Of a stretch of 14,572 bases of DNA, positions 1 through 6,722 are shown piece after piece. How positions within the stretch are numbered: the first letter of the stretch is position 1; each line of letters begins with the position of its first letter. The stretch covers positions 1 through 14,572 of the forward strand of contig JAODNQ010000080.1 of assembly GCA_025464695.1 (NCBI GenBank). The letters are read 5' to 3'. Made by a program: the position numbers and the translations under genes. The notes under the pieces are model-generated. The model saw nothing but the letters and a program-made list of their open reading frames with translations, was not told the DNA's origin and ran no database searches. This stretch comes from Frankiales bacterium (GTDB lineage: Bacteria > Actinomycetota > Actinomycetes > Mycobacteriales > SCTD01).

Positions 1-262
1 TGGTCTGCGCCGCGGCCCGGTCGCGGGAGGCCCGGGCCGCACGCGGCGCCGAGCGGTAGGTCCTGGCGAGCGCCTCGAAGGCGACGTCGACGCGGACCCG
101 CTCGGTGCCGAGGTGCCACTCGCGGTGGGCGCAGGTGGCGCACCGGACCATGCGCAGGGGCTCGTCCCCGCCGCGGAGCTCGATGACCTGGCCCGGCTGC
201 CCGCAGCAGACCATCGTCGGACGGCTCGTGCGGGTCGCTGCCTTCGTCGTGGTGGTCTGCAT
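1..262 (-). CDS. Small Cys-rich (zinc-ribbon-like) protein, C-terminus cut by window edge
   Basis: A reading frame on the minus strand runs from ATG at 262 to the left edge without a stop, so 87 residues are visible and the C-terminus is missing. The start is supported by a strong Shine-Dalgarno, AGGGGGAG (plus positions 268-275), 5 nt upstream. The protein has a Thr-rich N-terminus, then C19-C20-G, a short beta-like stretch (VIELRGG), then C41-A-T-C44 followed by AHREWHLG. This spacing of two Cys knuckles suggests a single zinc ribbon. The rest is Arg/Ala-rich and probably helical. I do not recognise the family; zinc binding is inferred from the Cys pattern alone. It is divergent from the chemoreceptor gene. 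Confidence 0.6.
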   Translation of the reverse strand, partial: MQTTTTKAATRTSRPTMVCCGQPGQVIELRGGDEPLRMVRCATCAHREWHLGTERVRVDVAFEALARTYRSAPRAARASRDRAAAQT

Positions 263-568
263 GTCCGCTCCCCCTGCTGTCGCGGCGGCCGGGAGCCCGC
301 CTGCGTCTGCGTCGACCTTGGCGCGAGTCGGGCATCTGGGGCATGACGAGCACGGGCCCCCGCAAGGCGGGGCGACGGGTGGTGCGGGCTCGGCCGTACG
401 GAGCAACGCCGCGGACCGCGGAGGAGCAGCGCCGCCGGGGGGTGCGGGCAGGGCGCGTCGTGGCCCGTCCCGGCCAGGGCTCATGGACCGTCCGGAGGGG
501 CCGAAGGGGAGGCACGACCGCTCGACGTCCCGTCGTCCTGGCCCGCGGTCGCCCTCCAGGAGCTCCCC
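263..568. other. Intergenic region between the divergent Cys-rich and MCP genes
   Basis: This 306-base stretch separates the two divergent starts. It must hold both promoters, but I see no convincing -35/-10 pair. It holds the SD of the minus-strand gene (268-275), the SD of the MCP (AGGAG, 558-562) and a weak 6-bp hairpin (CCCCGC / GCGGGG, 358-372). Frames open across it are Arg/Pro/Gly-rich with no family resemblance, so I see no gene in it. I looked for a GEMM (cyclic-di-GMP) riboswitch, which sometimes precedes chemoreceptors, and did not find its conserved core. Confidence 0.4.
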
Positions 569-2203
569 GTGCCCGCTCTCGCCCCTCGTCGCCTGCGCTT
601 CGCCGACCGGCCGCTGCGGACCCGGCTGCTGCTGCCCGTCGGGGTCGGCGCGGCCTGCGTGCTGCTCCTCGGCGTCACCGCGGCGCGGGGCCAGTCGGCC
701 CTGGCCGGCGACGCGGACGCCCTGCTGCGCGACAGCCAGGTGCTCAGCAACCACCTGACCGGCGACATGATGCACGACGCCCTGCGGGCCGACGTCCTGT
801 CCGGCCTGCTCGCCCGGACCCCGGCCGAGCACGCGGCGGCGCGCGCTGCCGTCGAGGAGCACGCGGCGACGTTCCTGGAGATGCAGGACGCCAACGCGGG
901 CCTCGTCCGTGACGCCGGGGTCCTGCGGACGCTGGAGGAGGGACGCCCCGCGCTCGAGGCGTACGTCGAGCAGGCCCGGCAGTCCACCGCCGCTGCCGGC
1001 GCGGTGGCCGCTGCGTCGCTGCCGGCCTTCGTGGAGGCCTTCGACACCCTGGCGGCCAGTCAGGAGGCGCTGACCGAGCAGGTCGCGGCGGTGGGCGCGG
1101 CGCACGCGGAGGCCGCCCACGAGCGGGCGGCGTCGTCGCGGCGCACGCTGCTGCTGGTCGGGCTGGTCGCGCTGCTGCTGATGCTGGGCCTCGGGGCGCT
1201 CGCGGTCCGCAGCGTGGTCGTGCCGGTGCGCCGCCTGCAGGGCCGCCTCGCACGGCTCGCCGCGGACGACCTCTCCGCGGCCGAGCAGGCCTGGGACGCC
1301 GACGAGGTCGGGGACATGGGTCGGGCGCTCGAGCAGGCGCAGGCGTCCCTGCGCACGACCGTCCTCGCGCTCGGCGAGAGCGCGACGGAGCTGGCGGGGG
1401 CGTCCGAGGAGGTCGCGACCGCGGCACGGGGCATCGCGGCCGGCGCGGACGAGACGGCGACCCGGAGCGACAGCGTGTCGGCGTCGGCCGAGCAGGTCAG
1501 CCGCAACGTGCAGACACTCGCGTCGGGCGCCGAGGAGATGGGCGCCAGCATCCGCGAGATCGCGGGCAACGCCTACGAGGCGGCGCAGGTCGGCGGGGAC
1601 GCCGTCGCCGCTGCCGCGGCCACCACCGACACCGTCCGGCTGCTGGGGGAGAGCAGCCGGGAGATCGGCGAGGTGGTCCGCACGATCACGGGCATCGCCG
1701 AGCAGACCAACCTGCTCGCGCTCAACGCGACCATCGAGGCGGCCCGGGCGGGGGAGTCCGGCAAGGGCTTCGCCGTCGTCGCGAACGAGGTCAAGGAGCT
1801 GGCCCGGGAGACCGCGCTCGCCACGAAGGACATCGGCCGGCGGGTCCAGGCCATCCAGGCCGGTACGGCAGGAGCGGTCGACGCGATCGCCGGCATCAGC
1901 GACGTCGTGGCACGGATGAACGACTACGCGACGACGATCGCCTCCGCCGTCGAGGAGCAGACCGCGACGACGGCGGAGATGACGCGCAACGTCTCGGAGG
2001 CCGCCACGGGCAGTGGCGATCGCCCGCGTGGTGGAGGGCGTCGCGGCAGCGGCGTCGGCGACGAGCTCCGGGGTGCAGGACGCCTCCCGGGCAGCGGCCG
2101 ACCTGGCGCGCATGAGCACCCGGCTCGAGCGCCTGGTGACCGGCTTCACCGTGTAGGACTGCGTCGAACGCAGAAGAGCCCCTCCGGGAGGAGGGGCTCT
2201 TGA
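569..2203 (+). CDS. Methyl-accepting chemotaxis protein with a C-terminal frameshift
   Basis: This is a transmembrane chemoreceptor that would signal to CheA/CheW at the inner face of the membrane. The start is GTG 569, with AGGAG at 558-562. TM1 spans about residues 20-39, an Ala-rich helical sensor region about 40-190, and TM2 about 194-213. A HAMP linker follows (from about 214), then a long helical signalling domain. The highly conserved hairpin tip is intact at about 376-412 ([20 protein letters not shown], then [15 protein letters not shown]). After codon 483 the frame slips: at 2018 the family-typical tail continues in the +1 frame and ends at TAG 2154-2156, whereas the frame as given reads on as Arg/Gly-rich sequence through the terminator hairpin to 2203. 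The intended protein is about 529 residues. Only the C-terminal helix arm is lost, so function is uncertain. No che or flagellar genes lie nearby, so it is an orphan receptor here. Confidence 0.9.
   Translation: MPALAPRRLRFADRPLRTRLLLPVGVGAACVLLLGVTAARGQSALAGDADALLRDSQVLSNHLTGDMMHDALRADVLSGLLARTPAEHAAARAAVEEHAATFLEMQDANAGLVRDAGVLRTLEEGRPALEAYVEQARQSTAAAGAVAAASLPAFVEAFDTLAASQEALTEQVAAVGAAHAEAAHERAASSRRTLLLVGLVALLLMLGLGALAVRSVVVPVRRLQGRLARLAADDLSAAEQAWDADEVGDMGRALEQAQASLRTTVLALGESATELAGASEEVATAARGIAAGADETATRSDSVSASAEQVSRNVQTLASGAEEMGASIREIAGNAYEAAQVGGDAVAAAAATTDTVRLLGESSREIGEVVRTITGIAEQTNLLALNATIEAARAGESGKGFAVVANEVKELARETALATKDIGRRVQAIQAGTAGAVDAIAGISDVVARMNDYATTIASAVEEQTATTAEMTRNVSEAATGSGDRPRGGGRRGSGVGDELRGAGRLPGSGRPGAHEHPARAPGDRLHRVGLRRTQKSPSGRRGS
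2019..2156 (+). pseudogene. Orphaned C-terminal tail of the MCP (out of frame)
   Basis: Read in the frame that starts ATC at 2019, this segment gives [20 protein letters not shown], then an Ala-rich helix ending in a [15 protein letters not shown] tail and TAG. That is the normal end of actinobacterial chemoreceptors. Joining it to the upstream frame requires restoring two bases after 2018 (a GAG or similar codon for the usual Glu/Asp) or removing one. It is either a real mutation or a sequencing indel. Confidence 0.75.
2174..2201. terminator. Bidirectional intrinsic terminator between MCP and tRNA cluster
   Basis: A perfect 12-bp stem (AAGAGCCCCTCC 2174-2185 with GGAGGGGCTCTT 2190-2201) has a 4-nt GGGA loop. 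It lies 18 nt after the family-expected MCP stop on the plus strand and 8 nt beyond the 3' end of tRNA-Val on the minus strand, so it can serve both converging units. A smaller hairpin (CTGCGT / ACGCAG, 2159-2173) abuts it. Confidence 0.8.
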
Positions 2204-2208
2204 TGTTG

Positions 2209-2282
2209 TGGACGATACAGGACTTGAACCTGTGACCTCTTCCGTGTCAAGGAAGCGCGCTACCAGACTGCGCCAATCGTCC
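2209..2282 (-). tRNA. tRNA-Val (anticodon GAC)
   Basis: The minus strand folds into a 74-nt cloverleaf with a 7-bp acceptor stem, GGACGAT paired with ATCGTCC. The anticodon stem CTTCC/GGAAG encloses the loop TTGACAC, giving anticodon GAC. The T-arm has the canonical TTCAAGT loop (CAGG/CCTG stem region). The discriminator base is A and the CCA end is not encoded. It is the last gene of the Gly-Cys-Val cluster and is followed by the terminator at 2174-2201. Confidence 0.95.
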
Positions 2283-2345
2283 GTGCTCTTGCGTCGTCGA
2301 GCTGTCTTGCGTGGAGCGTGTGCCGTGGAGCTGTGCTGGCCTGCG

Positions 2346-2417
2346 AGGCCGGGGCGGGAATCGAACCCGCGTACAGGGATTTGCAGTCCCTTGCCTAAGC
2401 CACTCGGCCACCCGGCC
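2346..2417 (-). tRNA. tRNA-Cys (anticodon GCA)
   Basis: The minus strand gives a cloverleaf with acceptor GGCCGGG/CCCGGCC, anticodon stem AGGGA/TCCCT and loop CTGCAAA, hence anticodon GCA. The T-loop is TTCGATT. The discriminator is U, as expected for a bacterial tRNA-Cys identity element. It is the middle gene of the cluster, with about 60-nt spacers on each side, and CCA is not encoded. Confidence 0.95.
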
Positions 2418-2478
2418 GTTCCCGGGAGTCCCGGTCGTGCTGCGGCCCTCCGGCCCCAGGGGTCAGAGAGGCGCTCCG

Positions 2479-2551
2479 AGCGGACGACGGGATTCGAACC
2501 CGCGACCCCCACCTTGGCAAGGTGGTGCTCTACCAGCTGAGCTACGTCCAC
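2479..2551 (-). tRNA. tRNA-Gly (anticodon GCC)
   Basis: The minus strand gives a 73-nt cloverleaf with acceptor GTGGACG/CGTCCGC (one G-T pair at the second position), anticodon stem CCACC/GGTGG and loop TTGCCAA, hence anticodon GCC. The T-arm is GCGGG/CCCGT with loop TTCGAAT, and the discriminator is U. It is the first gene of the Gly-Cys-Val cluster. Confidence 0.95.
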
Positions 2552-2593
2552 AGTGTCTCTGGTGAGCGCTCGCGCGCCCTCCGGACGTCGAAG

Positions 2594-2624
2594 AACTTAG
2601 CAGAACCTGCTCGGCCGCAGCCAA
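2594..2624 (-). promoter_or_regulatory. Candidate promoter of the tRNA Gly-Cys-Val cluster
   Basis: On the minus strand a TAAGTT -10-like hexamer (plus 2594-2599) sits about 43 nt upstream of tRNA-Gly, with TTGGCT (2619-2624) upstream at a 19-bp spacer. This is the only locally AT-containing stretch in the 98-nt gap after the SsgB-like gene. The spacer is slightly long, so the -35 assignment is tentative. Confidence 0.4.
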
Positions 2625-2649
2625 CGACGGGCGCGGCGCGGCGGCCGGA

Positions 2650-3093
2650 TCAGGTGCCGGGCTCGGCCCACAGCAGCAGCGCCAGCTCGGCGTCGACGTC
2701 GACGAGGTCGCTCTCGGAGCCCGTCGGCACCGCGGCGTAGGTCTGGCCCAGGAAGTCGGCCAGCTCGGGCACAGGCACCTCGAACAGCGCCTTGCCGGAC
2801 GGGGACGACAGCGAGAGGCAGACCACGCTGGAGCCGCTGCTGCTCGACGGCCACACCTGCACGTCGCCCTCGCCCACGGGGGAGGTGACGCCGTCGGTGA
2901 GCAGCGCGCGGGCGAAGGTCCACTCCACGCTGTCGCTCTCGCTGCCGGCGGCACCGGTGTGGAAGGCGACGGTGACCGCGTAGGGGTCGCCGAGGTCGTA
3001 GCGCAGGCTGGCCCGGACGGGCAGGGACGACGCCCCGGGGACGACCAGGCGCAGCTGCAGCTGCGTGCTGACGGAGGTGGGTCGGCCGGCCAT
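2650..3093 (-). CDS. ssgB: SsgA/SsgB-family sporulation and cell division regulator
   Basis: This 147-residue protein matches the actinobacteria-specific SsgA-like (SALP) family in length and core motifs. These are YDLGDPYAVTVAFHT at about 33-47, VEWTFARALLTDG around 56-68, GEGDVQVWPS at about 74-83, LSSPSGKALFEVP around 95-107, and a C-terminal FLGQTYAAVPTGSE. SsgB helps position FtsZ at division septa in Streptomyces; the paralogues act in septum and cell-wall remodelling. I use ssgB because lineages with a single SALP usually keep the SsgB type, but orthology is inferred. Start ATG 3093 has GGAGGA centred about 10 nt upstream. The gene stands alone, divergent from the ECF sigma operon and upstream of the tRNA cluster. 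Confidence 0.85.
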   Translation of the reverse strand: MAGRPTSVSTQLQLRLVVPGASSLPVRASLRYDLGDPYAVTVAFHTGAAGSESDSVEWTFARALLTDGVTSPVGEGDVQVWPSSSSGSSVVCLSLSSPSGKALFEVPVPELADFLGQTYAAVPTGSESDLVDVDAELALLLWAEPGT

Positions 3094-3250
3094 CAGGGGT
3101 CCTCCAGCGTGCGCGGGTCCGAGTGGACCTCCGGGGTCCAGGGGGTCCCCGCTACCGGTCCCACTGAACCGCCGGCCACACCGGTGTCACCCTGACGGTC
3201 GAACCCGCAGCGTCGCCGCGCCCCGTCGCGCGACGGGCGGTACCGTCCGC

Positions 3251-3276
3251 GGGACCGATCTGCCGGGCGACCCGTC
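3251..3276 (+). promoter_or_regulatory. Candidate ECF-type promoter of the sigma/anti-sigma operon
   Basis: GGGACC (3251-3256), 16 nt, then CGTC (3273-3276) resembles the ECF-sigma pattern GGAACC-N16-CGTC with one mismatch. It lies 30-45 nt upstream of the sigma-factor start, which would allow autoregulation as is common for ECF operons. In such GC-rich DNA chance matches are frequent. A 10-bp palindrome ACACCGGTGT lies further upstream at 3178-3187. Confidence 0.25.
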
Positions 3277-3317
3277 CGGAGAGCCGGCTGGTCCGAACAC
3301 AGGACGTGGAGACCGTC

Positions 3318-3989
3318 GTGACGCTGCCCCGCAGCCGTGCAGCACGTGCGTCCGTGCCTGTCCGGGCGGAGCACGTCGACAGCTACGAGGGCCTGGACGA
3401 CCGCGCCCTGGTGTCGCGGGTGGTGGAGCAGGACGGCTGTGCGCTGGAGGCGCTGTACGCCCGCTACGGCCGGCCCTGCCTGAGCCTGGCCCGGCGCATC
3501 GTGGCCGACGAGCAGTTCGCCCAGGACGTCGTGCAGGAGGTGTTCCTCACCGTCTGGCGGGACGCGGCCCGCTTCGACGCCGCCCGCGGCGGCTTCTCGT
3601 CCTGGCTGCTGTCCATGACGCACCACAAGGCGGTCGACGTCGTCCGGCGGGAGGAGAACGTGCGCAAGCGCCGGGCCTCTGCCGACCTCCTCGACGACCG
3701 CGAGGACGACGCCCCCCGCGTGGACGAGGAGGTGTGGTCGACGCTGCGGCGCGAGCGCCTGCGTGCGTCCCTGCAGACGCTGCCCGACGTCCAGCGCGAC
3801 GCCCTGGCGCTCGCCTACTACGGCGGCCACACGCAGCGCGAGATCGCCATGCTGACCTCGACCCCGCTGGGCACCGTCAAGACGCGCATGCTCGCGGGCA
3901 TGCGCACGCTCCGCACCCGCCTCGAGGGCGTCGAGGGCGAGGGCACGCCGCTCGCCGAGGGCGCCCGCCGTCCGGGGGTGCGCCCGTGA
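3318..3989 (+). CDS. ECF-family RNA polymerase sigma factor (SigK-like partner of RskA)
   Basis: This alternative sigma factor binds core RNA polymerase and directs it to stress-type promoters. Sigma region 2 spans about residues 43-112 (LEALYARYGRPCLSLARRIV, DVVQEVFLTVWR, FSSWLLSMTHHKAVDVVRRE). An acidic linker follows, then region 4 at about 152-202 (LPDVQRDALALAYYGG, HTQREIA, TPLGTVKTRMLAGMRTLR). I prefer GTG 3318 because GGAG (3308-3311) is 6 nt upstream; GTG 3306 would add four residues, but its AGGA is only 1 nt away. The stop overlaps the anti-sigma start as GTGA, so the two are translationally coupled. Pairing with a zinc-type RskA suggests the SigK-like ECF class; the actual regulon is unknown. 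Confidence 0.92.
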   Translation: MTLPRSRAARASVPVRAEHVDSYEGLDDRALVSRVVEQDGCALEALYARYGRPCLSLARRIVADEQFAQDVVQEVFLTVWRDAARFDAARGGFSSWLLSMTHHKAVDVVRREENVRKRRASADLLDDREDDAPRVDEEVWSTLRRERLRASLQTLPDVQRDALALAYYGGHTQREIAMLTSTPLGTVKTRMLAGMRTLRTRLEGVEGEGTPLAEGARRPGVRP

Positions 3990-4780
3990 GCGCCCCGAGG
4001 AGCACCGAGCACGAGCTGTTCGAGGAGCTGGCCGCGGGCCACGCGCTCGACGCCCTGGAGCCCCAGGACGAGCAGGCCTTCCTGCACCACCTGTCCTCCT
4101 GTGCGCGCTGCGAGCGGGCCCTCGACGACCACCGCGCCACCGCGGCCCACCTCGCGTACGGCGCCGCCCCGGCGGAGCTGCCGGCCGGCCTGTTCGACCG
4201 GATCCGCGCCGACGTCGTGGCGGAGAGCGGCGAGGAGGTGTTCACCGCGCCCGGTGCGGCCCTCGCGCCGGTGGTCGAGCTGGCCTCGCGCCGCCGCCTG
4301 CCCGGCAGCCGCGTCCTCGTCGCCGCGGCCGCCGCCGTCGCCCTCGTGGTCGGTCTCGCCGGCGCCAACGTCGCGCTGCAGCACGACCGGGTCGAGCAGC
4401 TCGCGTCGTCGGACCGGCTCGCCCAGGCGGTCCGGACGCTCGAGAGCGGACCGGGCCGGAGCGTCCCCCTGCGCGACGACGCGCAGGAGGTCGCCGCGGT
4501 CGCGGTGCTGCAGGGCGACCACGTCAGCCTGGTCGTCGAGGGCCTGGACGCCAACGAGGCCGGCACCACCTACGTGCTGTGGGAGCAGGGCCGCTTCGGC
4601 GGGGTCCGGGCCCTCGGCACGTTCGACGTCCGCCACGAGGGGGTCGAGGTCGTGCGCGACCTGCCGCTGCAGCACGGCGAGGACGGCGTCGCCGCCTTTG
4701 CCATCACGCGGGAGCGGGGCGACACCGCGCCTGCCCGGCCGCTGACCGTGCCGCTCGCGTCCGGCGACGTCGACGCGTGA
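3986..4780 (+). CDS. Zinc-containing anti-sigma factor, RskA family
   Basis: This 264-residue single-pass membrane protein should sequester the upstream sigma factor until released, in this family usually by regulated proteolysis. The cytoplasmic N-terminus carries the ZAS motif H35-x3-C39-x2-C42 in a helical anti-sigma domain. One membrane helix spans about 110-131. The extracytoplasmic part matches the RskA C-terminal domain: VLQGDHVSLVVEGLD, then TYVLWEQG, then LGTFDV. The GTG start at 3986 overlaps the sigma stop (GTGA). The open frame extends far upstream to 3065, but that extension is antisense to other genes and Arg/Pro-rich, so it is not used. The stop overlaps the next start, again as GTGA. 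The presence of the zinc motif suggests redox sensitivity, which is inference. Confidence 0.92.
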   Translation: MSAPRSTEHELFEELAAGHALDALEPQDEQAFLHHLSSCARCERALDDHRATAAHLAYGAAPAELPAGLFDRIRADVVAESGEEVFTAPGAALAPVVELASRRRLPGSRVLVAAAAAVALVVGLAGANVALQHDRVEQLASSDRLAQAVRTLESGPGRSVPLRDDAQEVAAVAVLQGDHVSLVVEGLDANEAGTTYVLWEQGRFGGVRALGTFDVRHEGVEVVRDLPLQHGEDGVAAFAITRERGDTAPARPLTVPLASGDVDA

Positions 4781-5196
4781 CCCGGGTCGACACCGGGCAG
4801 GACGACGCCGTGTCAGAGGTGCGCGCGGCTCGCCCGGGGAGCTTCCGCGCCCGGCTGCGGAGCACGCACGCCGGCGCGCTGCTCCTGCGCACCGTCGTCT
4901 TCGTCGTCGGCGCGCTGTTCATCGCGCTCGGGGTCGCCGCTGCGGTGCTGCCCGGGCCGCTGACCATCCCGCCGGTGCTGCTCGGCCTGTACGTGCTCGC
5001 CACCGAGTTCGCCTGGGCCGACCGCCTCCTGCAGCGCGCGAAGGCGAGCGCGGAGGAGGCGTGGGCGAAGGCGAAGCAGAAGCCGGTGCTGTCGGGCCTC
5101 ACCACCGTCGCCGGGCTCGCCGCGGCCGGCGTCGCCATCTGGGCGGTGGGCCACTACCGGCTGGTCGAGCGGGCCCGCGAGGCCGTCGGCCTGTAG
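4777..5196 (+). CDS. PGPGW-family transmembrane protein (TIGR02611-like)
   Basis: This is a 139-residue integral membrane protein of unknown function. TM1 spans about 36-58 and runs into the family hallmark LPGPLTIP (about 58-65), followed by VLLGLYVLATEFAWADRLL. A charged cytoplasmic helix (about 84-103, Lys/Ala-rich) and a last membrane helix (about 105-125) follow. The motif here is PGPL rather than PGPGW. The GTG start at 4777 overlaps the RskA stop (GTGA), which makes it the third gene of the sigma operon and likely coupled to it; an internal GTG at 4810 is a less supported alternative. Its constant coupling here hints at a role in envelope stress, but that is only context. Confidence 0.85.
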   Translation: MTRVDTGQDDAVSEVRAARPGSFRARLRSTHAGALLLRTVVFVVGALFIALGVAAAVLPGPLTIPPVLLGLYVLATEFAWADRLLQRAKASAEEAWAKAKQKPVLSGLTTVAGLAAAGVAIWAVGHYRLVERAREAVGL

Positions 5197-5219
5197 GCGC
5201 TGCGGGGAGGCCGCTGCGG

Positions 5220-5225
5220 TAGTGT
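5220..5225 (+). promoter_or_regulatory. Candidate -10 element of tRNA-Val(CAC)
   Basis: TAGTGT lies 24 nt upstream of the tRNA 5' end in the short gap after the sigma operon. No good -35 is visible 16-19 nt upstream. A small hairpin CCCGGA/TCCGGG (5237-5252) in the leader pairs with the first three bases of the mature tRNA. Confidence 0.3.
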
Positions 5226-5249
5226 CTGCCGCGCTTCCCGGAGCACTCC

Positions 5250-5323
5250 GGGCGTATAGCTCAGTTGGTTAGAGCGCACGCTTCACACGCGTGAGGTCGC
5301 AGGTTCGAGTCCTGCTACGCCCA
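5250..5323 (+). tRNA. tRNA-Val (anticodon CAC)
   Basis: A 74-nt cloverleaf has acceptor GGGCGTA/TACGCCC, D-arm GCTC...GAGC, anticodon stem CACGC/GCGTG with loop TTCACAC (anticodon CAC), and T-arm GCAGG/CCTGC with loop TTCGAGT. The discriminator is A and CCA is not encoded. CAC reads GUG, the second most used Val codon in this kind of genome, and complements the GAC isoacceptor at 2209-2282. Confidence 0.95.
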
Positions 5324-5338
5324 CCCACCCCGGCCCTC

Positions 5339-5376
5339 CGTCGCGGTACCGCCAGCCCGTCGGCGGCACCGCGACG
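5339..5376. terminator. Bidirectional terminator between tRNA-Val and the LLM gene
   Basis: An outer 9-bp stem (CGTCGCGGT 5339-5347 with ACCGCGACG 5368-5376) encloses an inner 5-bp stem (CCGCC/GGCGG, 5349-5353 and 5362-5366) and an 8-nt loop. It lies 15 nt after tRNA-Val on the plus strand and 6 nt after the oxidoreductase stop on the minus strand, so it can close both converging units. It lacks a U-tract, as is common in actinobacteria. Confidence 0.7.
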
Positions 5377-5382
5377 CGCTGC

Positions 5383-6480
5383 TCAGGCCCGCCAGTGCCC
5401 GACGAGCGGGGCCAGCTGCGCCACCGACGGTCCGTACACGACGACGTGGTCGACCCCGGCGTCCACGTACTCCCGCACCCGCTTCGCGCAGTGCTCCGAC
5501 GTGCCCACGACGCACCCGGTCTCGACCCACTCGCGCGGCAGGGCGCGCCCGGCCTCGACCAGCTGCTCCCGGGTGAAGGCCTGGTCGGCGATGACGCCGT
5601 CCTTGCCCATGTCGCCGCGGGAGAGCATCGCGTCCATCTCGCGGCGGTCCCAGCCGTTCTCCTCCACGAGCCGGTCACCGATGCCCGGGAACGACAGGTG
5701 CGTGACCATGCGCGCGTTCAGGACCCGCACCTCCTCCTCGGGCGACAGGTCCGGGGCGGTCACGCACCAGTTGGCGATGAAGAGGGTGTCGGGGTCGCGC
5801 CCGATCTTGAGGCACTCGTCCTTCGCCCGGTTCACGATCGTCCGGGTCGCCTCGACGGTGAGCTCGGTCCCGAGGAACAGCCCGTCGAACTTGCGGGCGG
5901 TCAGCGCCAGCGCCTTCGGGCCCGGCACCCAGCTCGAGTTCCACATCATCGGCCGCGGCTGGTCCGGGCGGTCCACCAGGCGCGCCTTCGGGAACCTCCC
6001 GAGAGGACCGTCGTAGGAGACCTCCTCGCCGGCGAACAGCGTGTGGAGGATGTCGACGTAGTCCTCGTAGCCCTTCATGGTCGGGACGGTCATGCCCTGG
6101 TCGACGAGCACGGCGGCGAGGCCTCGCGCGAGCCCGAGCATGAGCCGGTCGCCGAACAGGCTCTGGAAGGTCATGGCGGTGGCGGCGGAGTAGACCGGGT
6201 TGCGCGAGCCGACCGCGAGGGAGCCGAAGCCCATGCGGATCTCCTTCGTGCGGGCGGCCATGGCCCCGCAGAGCACCGCGAGCTCCTTCGTGTCGAACCG
6301 CTCGGCGATCCACACGCACGACAGCCCGAGCTGCTCGGCCGCGACCACCTCGTCGAGCACGCCGGCGGGGTCGGGGGTGCGGCCGGGGATGAGGCTGACC
6401 CCGAGCTCCGGGATGAGCGACCCGGACGGCGTCATCCCGCGCAGCTGCGGACCCGTCCAGGTCGGGGCGAGGGTGGTCAT
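5383..6480 (-). CDS. LLM-class F420-dependent oxidoreductase
   Basis: This 365-residue protein is a bacterial luciferase-like (TIM-barrel) enzyme of the type that in actinobacteria usually uses coenzyme F420 for hydride transfer. Supporting segments are LGLSCVWIAERFDTKE near 52-67, an early barrel strand (IRMGFGSLAVGSRNPV) with AATAMTFQSLFGDRLMLGLARG, and the late VVGTSEHCAKRVREYVDAGVDHVVV. The last of these is the typical C-terminal barrel element of the F420 family. Start ATG 6480 has AGGGG (plus 6489-6493) 8 nt upstream; the open frame continues to 6684, but that part overlaps the regulatory gap and is not family-like. The substrate is unknown. It resembles the MSMEG_2249-type subgroup in overall character, but I cannot confirm this. 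It is divergent from a LysR gene, the classic arrangement for control by that regulator. Confidence 0.88.
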   Translation of the reverse strand: MTTLAPTWTGPQLRGMTPSGSLIPELGVSLIPGRTPDPAGVLDEVVAAEQLGLSCVWIAERFDTKELAVLCGAMAARTKEIRMGFGSLAVGSRNPVYSAATAMTFQSLFGDRLMLGLARGLAAVLVDQGMTVPTMKGYEDYVDILHTLFAGEEVSYDGPLGRFPKARLVDRPDQPRPMMWNSSWVPGPKALALTARKFDGLFLGTELTVEATRTIVNRAKDECLKIGRDPDTLFIANWCVTAPDLSPEEEVRVLNARMVTHLSFPGIGDRLVEENGWDRREMDAMLSRGDMGKDGVIADQAFTREQLVEAGRALPREWVETGCVVGTSEHCAKRVREYVDAGVDHVVVYGPSVAQLAPLVGHWRA

Positions 6481-6597
6481 GCTGCCGTCCCCTCGTGCGT
6501 CCGGCTCGTCGACGTCCCCATGCTCCACCTCCAGCTCGGCCGGGCGCGGATGACGTGCAGCACCCACGACGCCGACTCGGGCAGGACACGTCCTCGT

Positions 6598-6644
6598 GCC
6601 CCGCGGACCGATGTGTACCTGCCGCCGGAGCCCGTCCGCGGGGC
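6598..6644. repeat. 11-bp inverted repeat in the LLM/LysR divergent region
   Basis: GCCCCGCGGAC (6598-6608) is perfectly complementary to GTCCGCGGGGC (6634-6644), with a 25-nt spacer. Each arm contains the palindrome CCGCGG. It sits midway between the divergent starts at 6480 and 6723, where a LysR-type regulator would be expected to bind, and could alternatively fold as a hairpin in either leader. A smaller AGGAC-AC-GTCCT dyad is at 6582-6593. Confidence 0.45.
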
Positions 6645-6710
6645 CGTGCGCGCATCGGCAACGCGGCCCGCTCCTGTGACGCACGACACGCGGAGAGGCC
6701 CCCCTGCACC

Positions 6711-6716
6711 TACGCT
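6711..6716 (+). promoter_or_regulatory. -10 element for a leaderless LysR transcript
   Basis: TACGCT fits the TANNNT -10 consensus and ends 6 nt before ATG 6723, so transcription would begin at or next to the start codon. No Shine-Dalgarno lies at a usable distance; the nearest purine run, GGAGAGG, is more than 20 nt away. No clear -35 is present. Confidence 0.5.
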
Positions 6717-6722
6717 CCGGCC

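Noticed and set aside
263..568. Cyclic-di-GMP riboswitch or small gene upstream of the MCP
   Set aside because: No GEMM core is visible and the frames there are Arg/Pro-rich without an SD at a suitable distance from an ATG.
2208..2565. Plus-strand frames with GLEPVTSSV- and ESNPRT-like peptides
   Set aside because: These are the well-known artefact translations of the antisense strand of tRNA genes; three tRNAs occupy the region.
3065..3985. N-terminal extension of the RskA frame by about 307 codons
   Set aside because: It lies opposite and over the SsgB start and the sigma factor, is Arg/Pro-rich, and the GTG at 3986 with the GTGA overlap is the natural start.
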